This document shows, one piece after another, positions 5,342 to 5,376 of a stretch of 5,376 nt of DNA; position 1 is the first letter of the stretch; each line of letters starts with the position of its first letter. The DNA is taken from contig JAIRTK010000276.1 of the NCBI GenBank assembly GCA_031254955.1, positions 1-5,376 of the forward strand, in the 5' to 3' direction. The translations under genes and the position numbers were made by a program. Source of the DNA: Opitutaceae bacterium (GTDB taxonomy: Bacteria; Verrucomicrobiota; Verrucomicrobiia; Opitutales; Opitutaceae). Below the pieces are notes generated by a model, which worked only from the letters and a program-made list of their open reading frames with translations, did not search any database and was not told the origin of the DNA.

Positions 5342-5376
5342 CGTTGGGGAGTTTGAAATTTTGAAAAGGGTCATGA

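Larger units (their letters stand above)
4795..5376. other. Non-coding, repeat-bearing region after ptsI
   Basis: I find no believable gene in these 582 bases. Short open frames crossing the region are translations of the 23-bp repeats and of the palindrome. The first 90 bases after the ptsI stop are C-rich and show no hairpin with a T-run. The rest holds the 23-bp tandem array, the large palindrome and the G-rich diverged direct repeats listed separately. From about 5180 on, the DNA becomes visibly less GC-rich than the genes and lacks their codon pattern, which may mean approach to another gene's control region or a mobile-element remnant beyond the right edge. Confidence 0.6.

Noticed and set aside
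5363..5376. Possible start of a further gene at the ATG 5373-5375
   Set aside because: Only one codon is visible and the AAGGG before it is too close to the ATG to act as a normal ribosome binding site.

Overview
The window reads as a piece of a high-GC bacterial chromosome with three complete housekeeping genes and one gene cut off by the left edge. The best guess for the host is Verrucomicrobiota, Opitutaceae-like. This is inference from the small GYF_2-domain protein, the GC-rich C-ending codon use, the lack of Shine-Dalgarno motifs before every start, and the density of simple repeats between genes. No taxonomic marker such as rRNA is present.

Layout from left to right. Bases 1-523 (minus strand) hold the first 174 codons of a GYF_2-domain protein with a long Ala/Pro/Ser/Thr-rich tail that runs off the left edge. 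Bases 524-992 are non-coding and hold facing hexamer repeats around a 101-base polypyrimidine tract. Bases 993-1715 (minus) are pyrF, orotidine-5'-phosphate decarboxylase, whose start region is duplicated in frame. A 112-base divergent gap follows. Bases 1828-2889 (plus) are ispE, the MEP-pathway kinase, enlarged by two Gly/Pro-rich insertions. A 138-base gap follows, with a possible promoter and a 34-base alternating CA/CG tract. Bases 3028-4794 (plus) are ptsI, enzyme I of the phosphotransferase system, with all catalytic residues in place. Bases 4795-5376 show no gene but carry four 23-bp tandem repeats, a 27-bp-arm palindrome and a diverged 30-bp-period repeat.

The genes serve separate pathways: pyrimidine synthesis (pyrF), isoprenoid precursors (ispE) and PEP-dependent phosphorylation (ptsI). 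pyrF and the GYF_2 gene share the minus strand but are separated by 469 bases, so an operon is doubtful. ispE and ptsI are co-directional and could be transcribed together or separately. No HPr or enzyme II gene lies in the window, so the phosphate acceptor of this enzyme I is not known from here.

I see no clear new multi-gene system. What stands out lies in the intergenic DNA, where each larger gap carries its own repeat type, and in the small expansions at gene ends and in loops (pyrF start, ispE insertions).
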